Below, piece by piece: positions 20,760 through 29,171 of a DNA stretch of 64,000 bases. The notes beneath the pieces were generated by a model that was given only the letters and a program-made list of their open reading frames with translations, made no database searches and was not told the DNA's origin. The stretch is from Stappia taiwanensis (GTDB taxonomy: Bacteria > Pseudomonadota > Alphaproteobacteria > Rhizobiales > Stappiaceae), in contig NZ_BMCR01000003.1 in assembly GCF_014635285.1 (NCBI RefSeq), forward strand, positions 434,001 through 498,000, in the 5' to 3' direction. The first letter of the stretch is position 1. Every line of letters starts with the position of its first letter. The position numbers and the translations under genes were made by a program.

Positions 20760-21632
20760 CTACCACCTCAGATAGGGGGTCGCCGCACGCGCGGTTAGAC
20801 CTTCCTCGGCGAGACGGCGGCGGACCAGTGCTTCCTCCGGCGCATCGACCGGACCGAAGTCGGAGCTGTGAATGCCGCCGGTGATGAACAGCACGTCGAG
20901 CTCCTGCGCCACGGCGCCGCGAATGTCGGTCGGCAGGCCGTCGCCGATCGCCAGCACCTTGCCGCGCGGCACCGGCGAGCCGGCCATCTCGTCGAGCAGG
21001 GACAGGGCGGCCTCGTAGATCGGCGTGTGCGGTTTGCCGACGATGGTCAATTCGCCGCCGAGATCCTCATAGAGCCGGGCCAGCGCGCCGGCGCACCAGA
21101 TCAGCCGGTTGCCGCGTTCCACCACGATGTCCGGATTGGCACAGAGGAACGGCAGTTTGCGCGCCACCAGCCGTTCCAGCATCGGCCGGTAGTCGTCCGG
21201 CGTTTCGGCTTCGTCCTCGATCAGCCCGGTGCAGACGATCAACTCCGCGTCTTTCTCGCTGGCGAGGCGGATATCGAGCCCGTCAAACAGCGGGCGGTCG
21301 CGCTCTGGGCCAATATGCAGGATCGCCTTGCCGCTGTTGGCCTCAAGCCGGGCGCGGGTGACATCACCGGAAGTGACCAGCCCGTCATAGGCGGCGCGCG
21401 GAACGCCCAGGCGTTCAAGCTGGGCATGGATCGGCGCGGAGGGGCGCGGCGCGTTGGTGATCAGCACGACCGTGCCGCCCGCCTCTTCGCGAAAGCGCTG
21501 CAAGGCGGCGCCGGCATCGGCGAAGGCATCGACCCCATTGTGCAGCACCCCCCAGACATCGCACAGCACCCCCTTGTAGGAGGGCGCGAGGTCGGCAAGG
21601 CCGGGGACGAGAAGCGGAGCGGAGGCGTTCAT
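20760..21632 (-). CDS. HAD-superfamily phosphatase, NagD-like (TIGR01459 type)
   Basis: 290 residues from the ATG at 21632. The first HAD motif is CDVWGVLHNG, in which the usual second Asp is Trp, a trait I recall for this subfamily. Motif 2 is LITNAPRPS, the Lys motif is VGKPHTPIYEAAL and motif 4 is AIGDGLPTDIRGA. It belongs to class IIA HAD proteins, which dephosphorylate small sugar or nucleotide phosphates; the substrate is not known. It is divergent from mutL. Confidence 0.88.
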   Translation of the reverse strand: MNASAPLLVPGLADLAPSYKGVLCDVWGVLHNGVDAFADAGAALQRFREEAGGTVVLITNAPRPSAPIHAQLERLGVPRAAYDGLVTSGDVTRARLEANSGKAILHIGPERDRPLFDGLDIRLASEKDAELIVCTGLIEDEAETPDDYRPMLERLVARKLPFLCANPDIVVERGNRLIWCAGALARLYEDLGGELTIVGKPHTPIYEAALSLLDEMAGSPVPRGKVLAIGDGLPTDIRGAVAQELDVLFITGGIHSSDFGPVDAPEEALVRRRLAEEGLTARAATPYLRW

Positions 21633-21814
21633 GCGGGAACTCTTGCTGGATGGGGCGGTCGATGATGTGGCCGGATGTCCGGCGCCGGCGGACCATAGAC
21701 GATCCGCCGGGAAAAGGAAAAGCCGGGGGAGCAGACCTGACGCGAGCTTCCTGCATGGGCTATGGAAGGGCAGGGTGGCACGCAAGCAGGCACGATTCGG
21801 GATAGCATCACATC

Positions 21815-23713
21815 ATGACGATCCGGCAACTCAGCGACAGGGCGATCAACCAGATCGCTGCGGGCGAGGTGATCGAGCGGCCGGCCAGCGTCGTCAAGGA
21901 GCTGGTCGAGAATGCGCTCGATGCGGGCGCGACGCGGATCGAGGTGGCCACCGCCGCCGGCGGCAAGACGCTGCTGCGCGTCAGCGACGACGGCTCCGGC
22001 ATGACCCGCGCGGATCTGGCTCTGGCGGTCGAGCGCCATTGCACCTCCAAGCTTAGCGAAGACGATCTGTTCGATATCCGCAGCCTCGGCTTTCGCGGCG
22101 AAGCGCTGCCGTCGATCGGTGCGGTCTCGCGGCTGACCCTGACCTCGCGCCATGCAGATGAGCCGCATGCCTGGCAGATCGCGGTCGAGGGCGGGGCGAA
22201 AGAGGAGCCGCGCCCCGCCAGCCGCACCGCCGGTACCCAGGTTGAGGTGCGCGATCTCTTCTTCGCAACGCCTGCCCGGCTGAAGTTCCTGAAATCCGAC
22301 CGGGCCGAGGCCGGGGCCATCGCCGATGTGGTCAAGCGGCTGGCGCTGGCCCATCCGCATGTGCGCTTCGAGCTTGGCGGTACCGACCGCCAGACCGTGA
22401 CCTATGCGGCGGCAACCGGAGAGACGGCGCACAAGGCGCGGGTCGCTCAGGTGATCGGCGCGGAGTTCGTCGAAAACGCGCTGACCATCGACGCACTGCG
22501 CGAAGGGGTGCGCATGACTGGCCTCGCCAGCCTGCCGACCTTTCACCGGGCCAACACCCTGTCCCAGTATTTCTTCGTCAATGGCCGGCCGGTGCGCGAC
22601 AAGCTGCTGATGTCGGCGCTGCGCGGTGCCTATGCGGATGTGCTCGCCCGCGATCGTCATCCGGTGGTGGTGCTGTTCATCGACCTCGATCCGCGCCTGG
22701 TCGATGTCAACGTCCACCCGGCCAAGGCCGATGTGCGCTTCCGCGATGCGCAGCTCGTGCGCGGTCTGGTGGTCGGCGGGCTGAAGCAGGCCTTCACCGC
22801 CGCCGGCTATCGGGCGTCGTCACACAATGCCTCCGCCGCCCTGTCGGTGCTGGGGCGGAGCGTTGCCGGTGGGCCGCAGCAGGAAGGCGCGGCTGCCCGG
22901 CCCTATCCGGCGGCAAGCGCGCCGGTGCAGCACGATTGGCGCGCTTCCGCCTTCCGTCCGCTGGACGCAGGGGCAATGCCGCCCGGCGCGCCGAGCGGAC
23001 CGGAGGCCGGAGCGGCGGTTGTGGCACCCGCGGCTACCGGGCTTGCCGAGGAACAGGCGGTGATGGACCGGCTCGACGCCCCGTCCGCCGATGCCCGCGC
23101 CCATGAGGAGACGGTTCCCGATGACCGGGAGCGCCGCCCGCTCGGCGCCGCCCGGGCGCAGATCCACGAGACCTACATCATCGCCCAGACCGAGACCGGC
23201 CTTGTGATCGTCGACCAGCACGCCGCCCATGAACGGCTGGTCTATGAGCGGCTCAAGGAGGCGCTGGGCCGCCGCGAGGTGCCCCGGCAGGGATTGTTGA
23301 TCCCCGAAGTGGTGGAACTGCCGGAAGAGGATGTGGCCCGGCTGACCGAGCGGGCCGAGGAACTGGAGGCGGTCGGTCTGGTGCTCGAAGCCTTCGGGCC
23401 CGGCGCGGTGGCCGTGCGCGAGACGCCGGCCCTGCTCGGACAGATCGACATCAAGGGGCTGGTGCGCGATCTCGCCGACGATCTCGCCGAATGGGACAAG
23501 GCGACCCGGGTGCGCGAGCGGCTCGATCATGTCGCCGCGACCATGGCTTGCCATGGCTCGGTGCGCGCCGGCCGGCGAATGCGCCCGGCGGAGATGGACG
23601 CCTTGCTCCGCGACATGGAGGCAACGCCCCTGTCCGGCCAGTGCAACCATGGCCGGCCGACCTGGATCGAGCTGAAACTGTCGGATATCGAGCGTCTGTT
23701 CGGGCGGAAGTAG
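21815..23713 (+). CDS. mutL: DNA mismatch repair protein MutL
   Basis: 632 residues, full length. The N-terminal GHKL ATPase has the family start [20 protein letters not shown], the catalytic Glu in [19 protein letters not shown] and [11 protein letters not shown] variable Ala/Pro linker spans about residues 340-440. The C-terminal dimerisation domain keeps the endonuclease motif DQHA-x2-E-x4-E near residue 467, plus ACHGSVRAG and CNHGRPT metal-site motifs. So this is a nicking MutL, as expected outside the MutH-bearing enterics. Confidence 0.98.
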   Translation: MTIRQLSDRAINQIAAGEVIERPASVVKELVENALDAGATRIEVATAAGGKTLLRVSDDGSGMTRADLALAVERHCTSKLSEDDLFDIRSLGFRGEALPSIGAVSRLTLTSRHADEPHAWQIAVEGGAKEEPRPASRTAGTQVEVRDLFFATPARLKFLKSDRAEAGAIADVVKRLALAHPHVRFELGGTDRQTVTYAAATGETAHKARVAQVIGAEFVENALTIDALREGVRMTGLASLPTFHRANTLSQYFFVNGRPVRDKLLMSALRGAYADVLARDRHPVVVLFIDLDPRLVDVNVHPAKADVRFRDAQLVRGLVVGGLKQAFTAAGYRASSHNASAALSVLGRSVAGGPQQEGAAARPYPAASAPVQHDWRASAFRPLDAGAMPPGAPSGPEAGAAVVAPAATGLAEEQAVMDRLDAPSADARAHEETVPDDRERRPLGAARAQIHETYIIAQTETGLVIVDQHAAHERLVYERLKEALGRREVPRQGLLIPEVVELPEEDVARLTERAEELEAVGLVLEAFGPGAVAVRETPALLGQIDIKGLVRDLADDLAEWDKATRVRERLDHVAATMACHGSVRAGRRMRPAEMDALLRDMEATPLSGQCNHGRPTWIELKLSDIERLFGRK

Positions 23714-23750
23714 CCAGCACTGCCATCACTGCCCGGGTGTGGGCGGCGCG

Positions 23751-24308
23751 TCAGTCCCCGGTCGTCAGAAACAGGATCTGGCTGTCGCCCACGGTGCGTT
23801 GGTCAAGGGTGGTCACGCCTTCGGGCAGCTCCACCTCCGCCCTGGCGTCTTCCTCCAGCACGGCGATGGCGCCGAGCGCCAGCCAGCCGCCGGCAATCGC
23901 GGAAGCCAGCGCGCGTTCTCCCAGACCCATGCGATAGGGCGGATCGAGGAACACCAGATCGAACGGCGTCATCGTTCCGCAAGGCCCGAGCCGGGTGGCA
24001 TCGCGGCGGAAGATCTTGGTCGCGCCGGTCAGACCGAGCGTTTCCACATTGCGCCGGATGACGGCCCGGGCCCCGCTGGCCTCCTCGATGAAGACGGCCG
24101 CGCGGGCGCCCCGGCTCAGTGCTTCAAGGCCGAGCGCGCCGGTGCCGGCGAAAAGATCCAGCACCCGGGTATCGGTGAGCACCCGGTCATGGCCATGGGC
24201 GAGCACGTTGAAGATCGTCTCGCGCAACCGGTCGCTGGTCGGCCGGGTGGAGGCCCCCGCCGGTGCGGCGAGCGCCTTTCCCTTGAAGCGGCCGGCAACG
24301 ATCCTCAC
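23751..24308 (-). CDS. rsmD: 16S rRNA (guanine(966)-N(2))-methyltransferase
   Basis: 185 residues from a GTG start. It begins with the family motif RIVAGRFKGKAL, then SAM-binding VLDLFAGTGALGLEALSRGA and the catalytic DPPY (LVFLDPPYRMG). RsmD methylates G966 of 16S rRNA in the assembling 30S subunit. The GTG overlaps the stop of the upstream pseudouridine synthase gene by four bases (GTGA), so the two rRNA modification genes are coupled. It converges with mutL. Confidence 0.96.
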   Translation of the reverse strand: MRIVAGRFKGKALAAPAGASTRPTSDRLRETIFNVLAHGHDRVLTDTRVLDLFAGTGALGLEALSRGARAAVFIEEASGARAVIRRNVETLGLTGATKIFRRDATRLGPCGTMTPFDLVFLDPPYRMGLGERALASAIAGGWLALGAIAVLEEDARAEVELPEGVTTLDQRTVGDSQILFLTTGD

Positions 24309-25900
24309 CGTTTGCCACCCCGTGCGGGACCGCCGGGCTTGCCGCCACCCGGGCGACCACCACCGGGGCGACCACCACCGGGCTTGCCCCCGGAAGGCCG
24401 GCCACCGCCGCGCGGACCACCGCGTGCGGGACCTCCCGGCCTGCCGCCACCGGGCTTATCCCCGCGCGGGCCACTGGGCCTGTCGCCACGAGGAGCGCGG
24501 TCGGGTCTGTCGCCACGAGGAGCGCGATCGGGTCTGTCGCCACGCGGTGCGCGTTCGGGTCTGTCGCCACGGGGAGCGCGGTCAGGTCTGTCGCCACGCG
24601 GCGACCAAGCGGGCTTGTCGCCGCGCCCGCCACCCTTGCGGTCGTCCCGGTCGGTGTTTTCGTTTTGCCGCTTGTCGACGACCAGGCTGCCTTCCTCGTC
24701 CCAGATCCGGCGCGTACGGCCACTGCCCTGGGCGCCGCGTGCCGGTTGCGGCTTGGGTTTCAGGTCATCGGTAAAGCGGAACCGGGAGCGCGGCGAAATC
24801 TTGACCGGCTTCTCAGCGGGCGCAGCCTCTTCGCGCCGCTTCGCGCCGCGGGAGCGACCCTTGTCGGCCTTGTTGTCCCGTGCCGACACCCGCGCCCGGC
24901 CTTCGCTGGCGCTCAGATAACGGCCTTCCGTGCGTTTGCCGCCAGCCGGAGCGCTGGCGCGCTTGGCCGCCGGAGCGGGCGCCTTGTCCGCTTCCGGGGT
25001 CAGCAGCGGGGAATCGAAATCCACGCCGGCCTCGTCCGCCAGCCGCGATCCGAGCTGATCGCGCAGCACCCGGCCCCGGATTTCGCGCACCTCGCCCTCG
25101 GCGAGGTCGGCAAGCTGGAACGGCCCGAAGGAGATGCGGATCAGCCGGTTGACCGAGAGCCCGAGATGCTCGAGCACCTTCTTGATCTCGCGGTTCTTGC
25201 CTTCGCGCAGGGCGAAGGTCATCCAGACATTGTCGCCCTGTTCCTTGTCGATCTGCGCTTCGATGGCGCCATAAAGCACGCCGTCGATGGCGATGCCCTC
25301 GGCCAAGGTGTCGAGCTGCGCCTGGGTGATGCGGCCATAGGCGCGCACCCGGTAGCGGCGCAGCCAGCCGGTGGCCGGCAATTCCAGAACCCGCGCGAGA
25401 CCGCCATCGTTGGTCAGGAGCAGCAGGCCCTCGGTGTTGATGTCGAGGCGGCCGATCGTCAGGACGCGCGGCAGATCCTTCGGCAGACGCTCGAACACCG
25501 TCGGCCGACCTTCCGGGTCGGAGTTTGTGGTCACGAGACCGCGCGACTTGTGGTAGAGCCACAGTCGGGTGCGTTCGCGCTCGGGCAGCGGCGCATCGTC
25601 GACCAGAATGGTGTCGGCAGGCGTCACGGTGACCGCCGGCGTCTTCAGGACGGTGCCGTTGACGGAAACCCGGCCGGCGATGATCCAGCTTTCCGCCATG
25701 CGGCGCGAGCACAGGCCCGCCCGGGCGATGACCTTGGCCACACGTTCGCCGGCATTCGCCTCCGGGGCGATGCGCGCCGGGGGCGGGGTCTTGTCGCGTT
25801 TGCCGCCGGCGGGGTCGGGACGGCGCTTGTGGCCGTCGCGCGGCCCGGGCTTGGCGCGGTCGCGGGAGAACGGTCGGGAGGGGCGTTTGTCTTTTGTCAT
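24305..25900 (-). CDS. RsuA/RluB-type 23S rRNA pseudouridine synthase with repetitive Arg/Gly tail
   Basis: 531 residues if started at the ATG at 25900; an in-frame ATG at 25912 is also possible and neither has a clear ribosome-binding site. After a basic, disordered leader (about 45 residues) comes an S4 RNA-binding domain (ERVAKVIARAGLCSRRMAE), then the synthase domain with the catalytic Asp in GRLDINTEGLLLLTNDGG and GKNREIKKVLEHLGL. The last about 200 residues are basic and low in complexity, with five DRPxRAPRG repeats and a Gly-Gly-Arg-Pro tail. The synthase core is typical of RluB (23S U2605). The tail may bind RNA. The stop overlaps the rsmD start. Confidence 0.9.
   Translation of the reverse strand: MTKDKRPSRPFSRDRAKPGPRDGHKRRPDPAGGKRDKTPPPARIAPEANAGERVAKVIARAGLCSRRMAESWIIAGRVSVNGTVLKTPAVTVTPADTILVDDAPLPERERTRLWLYHKSRGLVTTNSDPEGRPTVFERLPKDLPRVLTIGRLDINTEGLLLLTNDGGLARVLELPATGWLRRYRVRAYGRITQAQLDTLAEGIAIDGVLYGAIEAQIDKEQGDNVWMTFALREGKNREIKKVLEHLGLSVNRLIRISFGPFQLADLAEGEVREIRGRVLRDQLGSRLADEAGVDFDSPLLTPEADKAPAPAAKRASAPAGGKRTEGRYLSASEGRARVSARDNKADKGRSRGAKRREEAAPAEKPVKISPRSRFRFTDDLKPKPQPARGAQGSGRTRRIWDEEGSLVVDKRQNENTDRDDRKGGGRGDKPAWSPRGDRPDRAPRGDRPERAPRGDRPDRAPRGDRPDRAPRGDRPSGPRGDKPGGGRPGGPARGGPRGGGRPSGGKPGGGRPGGGRPGGGKPGGPARGGKR
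24477..24611 (-). repeat. five tandem 27-bp repeats inside the pseudouridine synthase gene
   Basis: Units start at 24477, 24504, 24531, 24558 and 24585 with an exact 27-base period. They encode nine-residue DRPxRAPRG repeats on the minus strand. Units differ by a few bases. A second Gly/Arg/Pro-rich low-complexity stretch follows at about 24310-24470. Confidence 0.9.
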
Positions 25901-26051
25901 GACGCGCGTCATACCAGAGCGCCGCGCGGCGCGGAAGGCAGGTTTTCGCCGATCCTGCCCGTTGTTTGCAGGATAAACACGGGGGGAACCTGCATTTCGT
26001 CTTTCCGGTATGGATTTCCTTTTCGTTCGCGCCGGTCTAGCTTGCCCGGCG

Positions 26052-26525
26052 ATGACGCAAACCGGCTCTTTTCCCCGCGCCGAAAACGGCGGTTTCATGG
26101 ATGCGGCCCTGGCTGAGGCCCGCGCCGCCGCCGCGCGCGGCGAGGTGCCCATCGGCGCGGTGGTGGTGTGCGATGGCGCGATCATCGCCGCCGACGGCAA
26201 CCGCACGCTGGAATTGTCCGACCCCACCGCCCATGCGGAAATGCTGGCACTGCGTCAGGCCTGCGCCCATCTCGCCAGCCAGCGCCTGCCGGAGTGCGAC
26301 CTTTACGTGACCCTCGAACCCTGCCCGATGTGCGCGGCGGCGATTTCCTTCGCACGGGTGCGGCGGCTTTATTTCGGCGCCGCCGATCCCAAGGGCGGGG
26401 CGGTGGAAAGCGGCGTGCGCCTGTTCCGCCAGCCGACCTGCCACCACGCGCCGGAGGTCTATTCCGGCCTTGCCGAACAGGACGCGGCGGAACTCTTGCG
26501 CGGCTTCTTCCTGGAGCGGCGCTAG
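26052..26525 (+). CDS. tadA: tRNA-specific adenosine deaminase
   Basis: 157 residues from the ATG at 26052; a start at 26097 would also leave the domain intact. The cytidine-deaminase-like zinc site is complete: HAEMLAL with the catalytic Glu, and EPCPMCAAA. It ends in the typical ELLRGFFLERR helix. TadA converts A34 to inosine in tRNA-Arg(ACG). It is divergent from the pseudouridine synthase gene, so three RNA-modification genes are clustered here. Confidence 0.93.
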   Translation: MTQTGSFPRAENGGFMDAALAEARAAAARGEVPIGAVVVCDGAIIAADGNRTLELSDPTAHAEMLALRQACAHLASQRLPECDLYVTLEPCPMCAAAISFARVRRLYFGAADPKGGAVESGVRLFRQPTCHHAPEVYSGLAEQDAAELLRGFFLERR

Positions 26526-26534
26526 GGGCACGCC

Positions 26535-27407
26535 TCAACCGGCTGGCGGCAGCACCCGGACGGTTGCCCGGGCCGGCAGCGTGCTCCGGCTGACGATCAT
26601 CCCCGGCGTTTGTGACAGCTCCACCGGATAGCCCTCTTGCGCTGCGCGGGCGGTGAAGCCGTCGAGCGAGCCGAAGGTATAGGCATGCATCGGGATAATG
26701 ATGCGAGGGGAGACCGCCGTCAGCACCGCCATCAGGCTGTCGAGCCGGAGCGTCGAGGCATTGTCGACCGGGGCGAAGACAATGTCGATCTGCCCCAATC
26801 GGGCAAGATCCTCGTCGGTGAGGCGATGGTGCAGGTGCCCCAGATGGGCGATGCACAGATCCGCTACCTCGAACACGAAGATCGAATTGCCGAGCTTGCG
26901 GGTCTCGCCGTCCCAGCCGCGCGTGTTGGTCTGGAGATTGCGGATGCGCACGTCTTCCACCATCAGGTCGTGGTTCATGGGGCCGCCCTGCGGGTTCCAG
27001 CCCAGCAAGACGTGCTCGATCTCCGGATCGGGGGAAAAGGTGAAATGGGTGGAATGGGCCCCGTTCATGGTGACGACGCGCGGCAGCCGCGCCGGCCGGT
27101 GGATGTTGTTGTAATCGGTGGCGATCCTGACCCCGCGCGGTGTCTCGATCTCGAAGGTGGAATGACCGATGTAGCGGATGGCGACCTCATCAGGGGCCAG
27201 CGCGGCGCGCAGGACGGGCAGGGACGTGGGGGCGCTGCCTCCGGCCAGAAGCTGGCAGGCGGCAAGCGCGGTGCCGGGCAGGAGGAACAAGGCGAGGAGC
27301 AGGGCCGCAAGGCGGGAGGCCAAATGGTGGGAGACCTCCCGGGGCGCCTGCGTTCGGGTGGGCGGCCGGACGGTGACCGGCGGCGATAGGCGGCAAGATG
27401 GCGGCAT
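26535..27407 (-). CDS. metallo-beta-lactamase-fold protein, exported, with altered metal motif
   Basis: 290 residues. The ATG at 27407 has GGGAGGAAG seven bases upstream. A long polar n-region precedes a hydrophobic signal segment (LASRLAALLLALFLLPGTALA), so it is probably periplasmic. The fold is UlaG-like (IRYIGHSTFEIETPRG; later LCIAHLGHLHHRL, DIVFAPVDN, IIIPMHAYTFGS). The first motif HxHxDH is degenerate (MNGAHSTHF), lacking the first His and the Asp, while later His positions remain. It may bind metal differently or have lost hydrolase activity. It converges with tadA, 9 bases apart. Confidence 0.8.
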   Translation of the reverse strand: MPPSCRLSPPVTVRPPTRTQAPREVSHHLASRLAALLLALFLLPGTALAACQLLAGGSAPTSLPVLRAALAPDEVAIRYIGHSTFEIETPRGVRIATDYNNIHRPARLPRVVTMNGAHSTHFTFSPDPEIEHVLLGWNPQGGPMNHDLMVEDVRIRNLQTNTRGWDGETRKLGNSIFVFEVADLCIAHLGHLHHRLTDEDLARLGQIDIVFAPVDNASTLRLDSLMAVLTAVSPRIIIPMHAYTFGSLDGFTARAAQEGYPVELSQTPGMIVSRSTLPARATVRVLPPAG

Positions 27408-27479
27408 GGCGCTTCCTCCCGGACAAAGGCCCTGCGTGACCTTGACCCAAGGATAGCGCCGCCCGGCGCCGCTTCAAGG

Positions 27480-28328
27480 TCAGCCGGCGCGGCGGGCCTC
27501 GAAGGTCTCGATGGCGGCGGCGATCTCCCGCTTGACCATGTCGCGCATCGGCTCGGCGGCGGCGAGGATCTTGTCGGTCTTGAGGAAGTCGAGCACCCGA
27601 TACCCGGCGATATCCGGCTTGACCAGAATGTCGGGTCGCCGGTTCTTGAGCTTTTCCAGATTGATCGATTGCATCAGGATCTGGGTGGCGCCGAAGGCCG
27701 CGTCGCTGGCACCGGGCACATTTCGCCCCTTTCGCGGGATCGGTGCGCCGATCACGTCCGAGGCGACGACGATATCGAGATCGTCCGGCAACGCATCGAA
27801 GGGCAGGGGGTTGACCAAGCCGCCATCGACCATCACCCGCCCGTCCAGCATCACCGGCTTGAACAGCGCCGGAATGGCCATCGACGCGGCGATTGCCGGA
27901 TGCAGCGGGCCGCTGGTGAGCTTGGCTTCGCAGCAGCTGAAATAATCGGTGGCGATGATCGTCAGCGGGATCTTGAGATCGGCGAAGTCGGCCGGGAAAT
28001 GCGGCCCGACGAAATGCTCCAGCACCTTCGCCGCGTCGAACTGCAAGGGACCGGGGCTGCCGAACAGATCGCCGATCCGCCGGGGGCGCAGCTTCCACAG
28101 GCGGGCAAGCACCGCGTTGCGGTCGCGGAAGGTCTCCTCCGAGACGGCGCGCAAATCCTCGCCGGACAGGCCGCCGGCATAGCCGGCGCCGAAGATCGCG
28201 CCGATGGAGGTGCCGGCAACCGCATGCGGGACCAGGCCGAGATCGTCAAAGGCCTCGATGACCGGCACATGCGCCAGGCCGCGCGCGCCGCCCCCGCCAA
28301 GCGCCAGTCCGATGCGTGGTGTCGACAT
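27480..28328 (-). CDS. patatin-like phospholipase (RssA family)
   Basis: 282 residues. The ATG at 28328 follows GAGGAC, a usable ribosome-binding site. The Ser-Asp dyad of patatins is clear: oxyanion loop GGGGARG, nucleophile elbow GTSIG, and the catalytic Asp in VMVDGGLVNPLP. No signal peptide is seen. Such proteins act as lipid acyl hydrolases; the substrate is unknown. It lies 72 bases upstream of the beta-lactamase-fold gene on the same strand. Confidence 0.92.
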   Translation of the reverse strand: MSTPRIGLALGGGGARGLAHVPVIEAFDDLGLVPHAVAGTSIGAIFGAGYAGGLSGEDLRAVSEETFRDRNAVLARLWKLRPRRIGDLFGSPGPLQFDAAKVLEHFVGPHFPADFADLKIPLTIIATDYFSCCEAKLTSGPLHPAIAASMAIPALFKPVMLDGRVMVDGGLVNPLPFDALPDDLDIVVASDVIGAPIPRKGRNVPGASDAAFGATQILMQSINLEKLKNRRPDILVKPDIAGYRVLDFLKTDKILAAAEPMRDMVKREIAAAIETFEARRAG

Positions 28329-28613
28329 ATGTCCTCGCTGGTGATCCTGGATCCGAAAAGCTCTGCTTCGCCGTCTGGCGATGCGAGGGAACGTAGGCGC
28401 CTTGCCGCCCCCCTTCAAGCTTCGCCCAGAACGTGTGCCGCGATTGCCTTGTCTTGCGTTTCCCCGCCGGATGGGTCAGGAAGCAGGCGGTGCGTCTTGG
28501 CGCGGATCGGTTTTTCGGTAAGGTGCTGAAAAGCGGGCTGCATCCCAGATGCCCGCGCTTGCGCCGCGCGGTCCTTCAAACCGCCGTGCTGCCGCGCCAG
28601 AAGGAGAGATCGC

Positions 28614-29042
28614 ATGAGTTCACTGACGCCGTTTCATCTCGCCTTTCCCGTCGACGATCTGGAAGCGGCCCGCGCCTTCTACAAGGACGTCCTGGGCTGC
28701 CGGCAGGGGCGGGAAGCTGCCTCCTGGATCGATTTCGACCTTTACGGCCACCAGATCGTCGCCCATTGCGATGGCGAGAGGAAGGCGAAGGGGCCGATCA
28801 CCAATCCGGTCGATGGCGATGCGGTGCCGGTTCCCCATTTCGGCGTGGTGCTGACCATGGACGCCTGGAACGCCCTGGCCGAGCGCCTTTCCGCGCGCGA
28901 CGACATCCGCTGGGTGATCAAGCCCAAGGTTCGGTTCAAGGGCGAGCCGGGCGAACAAGCGACACTGTTCATTCTCGATCCGGCCGGCAATGCGCTGGAA
29001 TTCAAGGCGTTCGCCGACATGGAACAGTTGTTCGCGACCTGA
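28614..29042 (+). CDS. VOC family protein (glyoxalase/dioxygenase fold)
   Basis: 142 residues with two beta-alpha-beta-beta-beta modules. It starts [20 protein letters not shown], has a likely first metal His near residue 8 and a C-terminal Glu in [19 protein letters not shown] precedes the ATG. VOC members include glyoxalase I, extradiol dioxygenases and resistance proteins; the reaction here is not known. It is followed by a Kef-type antiporter gene 129 bases downstream. Confidence 0.88.
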   Translation: MSSLTPFHLAFPVDDLEAARAFYKDVLGCRQGREAASWIDFDLYGHQIVAHCDGERKAKGPITNPVDGDAVPVPHFGVVLTMDAWNALAERLSARDDIRWVIKPKVRFKGEPGEQATLFILDPAGNALEFKAFADMEQLFAT

Positions 29043-29171
29043 CGCCGGATCGTGCGAGCGACCTGTCGACCTTGACGGCGGGGGCGCATGGTGCCCCTCC
29101 GCCATTCACGATAAGGTCACCTGGTCAAGGACCTGCCGGGTGAAGACATGCCCGACAACGTGTGAGATGTA

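Noticed and set aside
24477..24611. 27-bp tandem repeats as a CRISPR or minisatellite outside genes
   Set aside because: There are no spacers, the period is a multiple of three, and the units encode an in-frame peptide repeat in a real gene.
29076..29102. Hairpin between the VOC and Kef genes as terminator
   Set aside because: The stem has a mismatch and a wobble and no T-tract follows, so it was not called.
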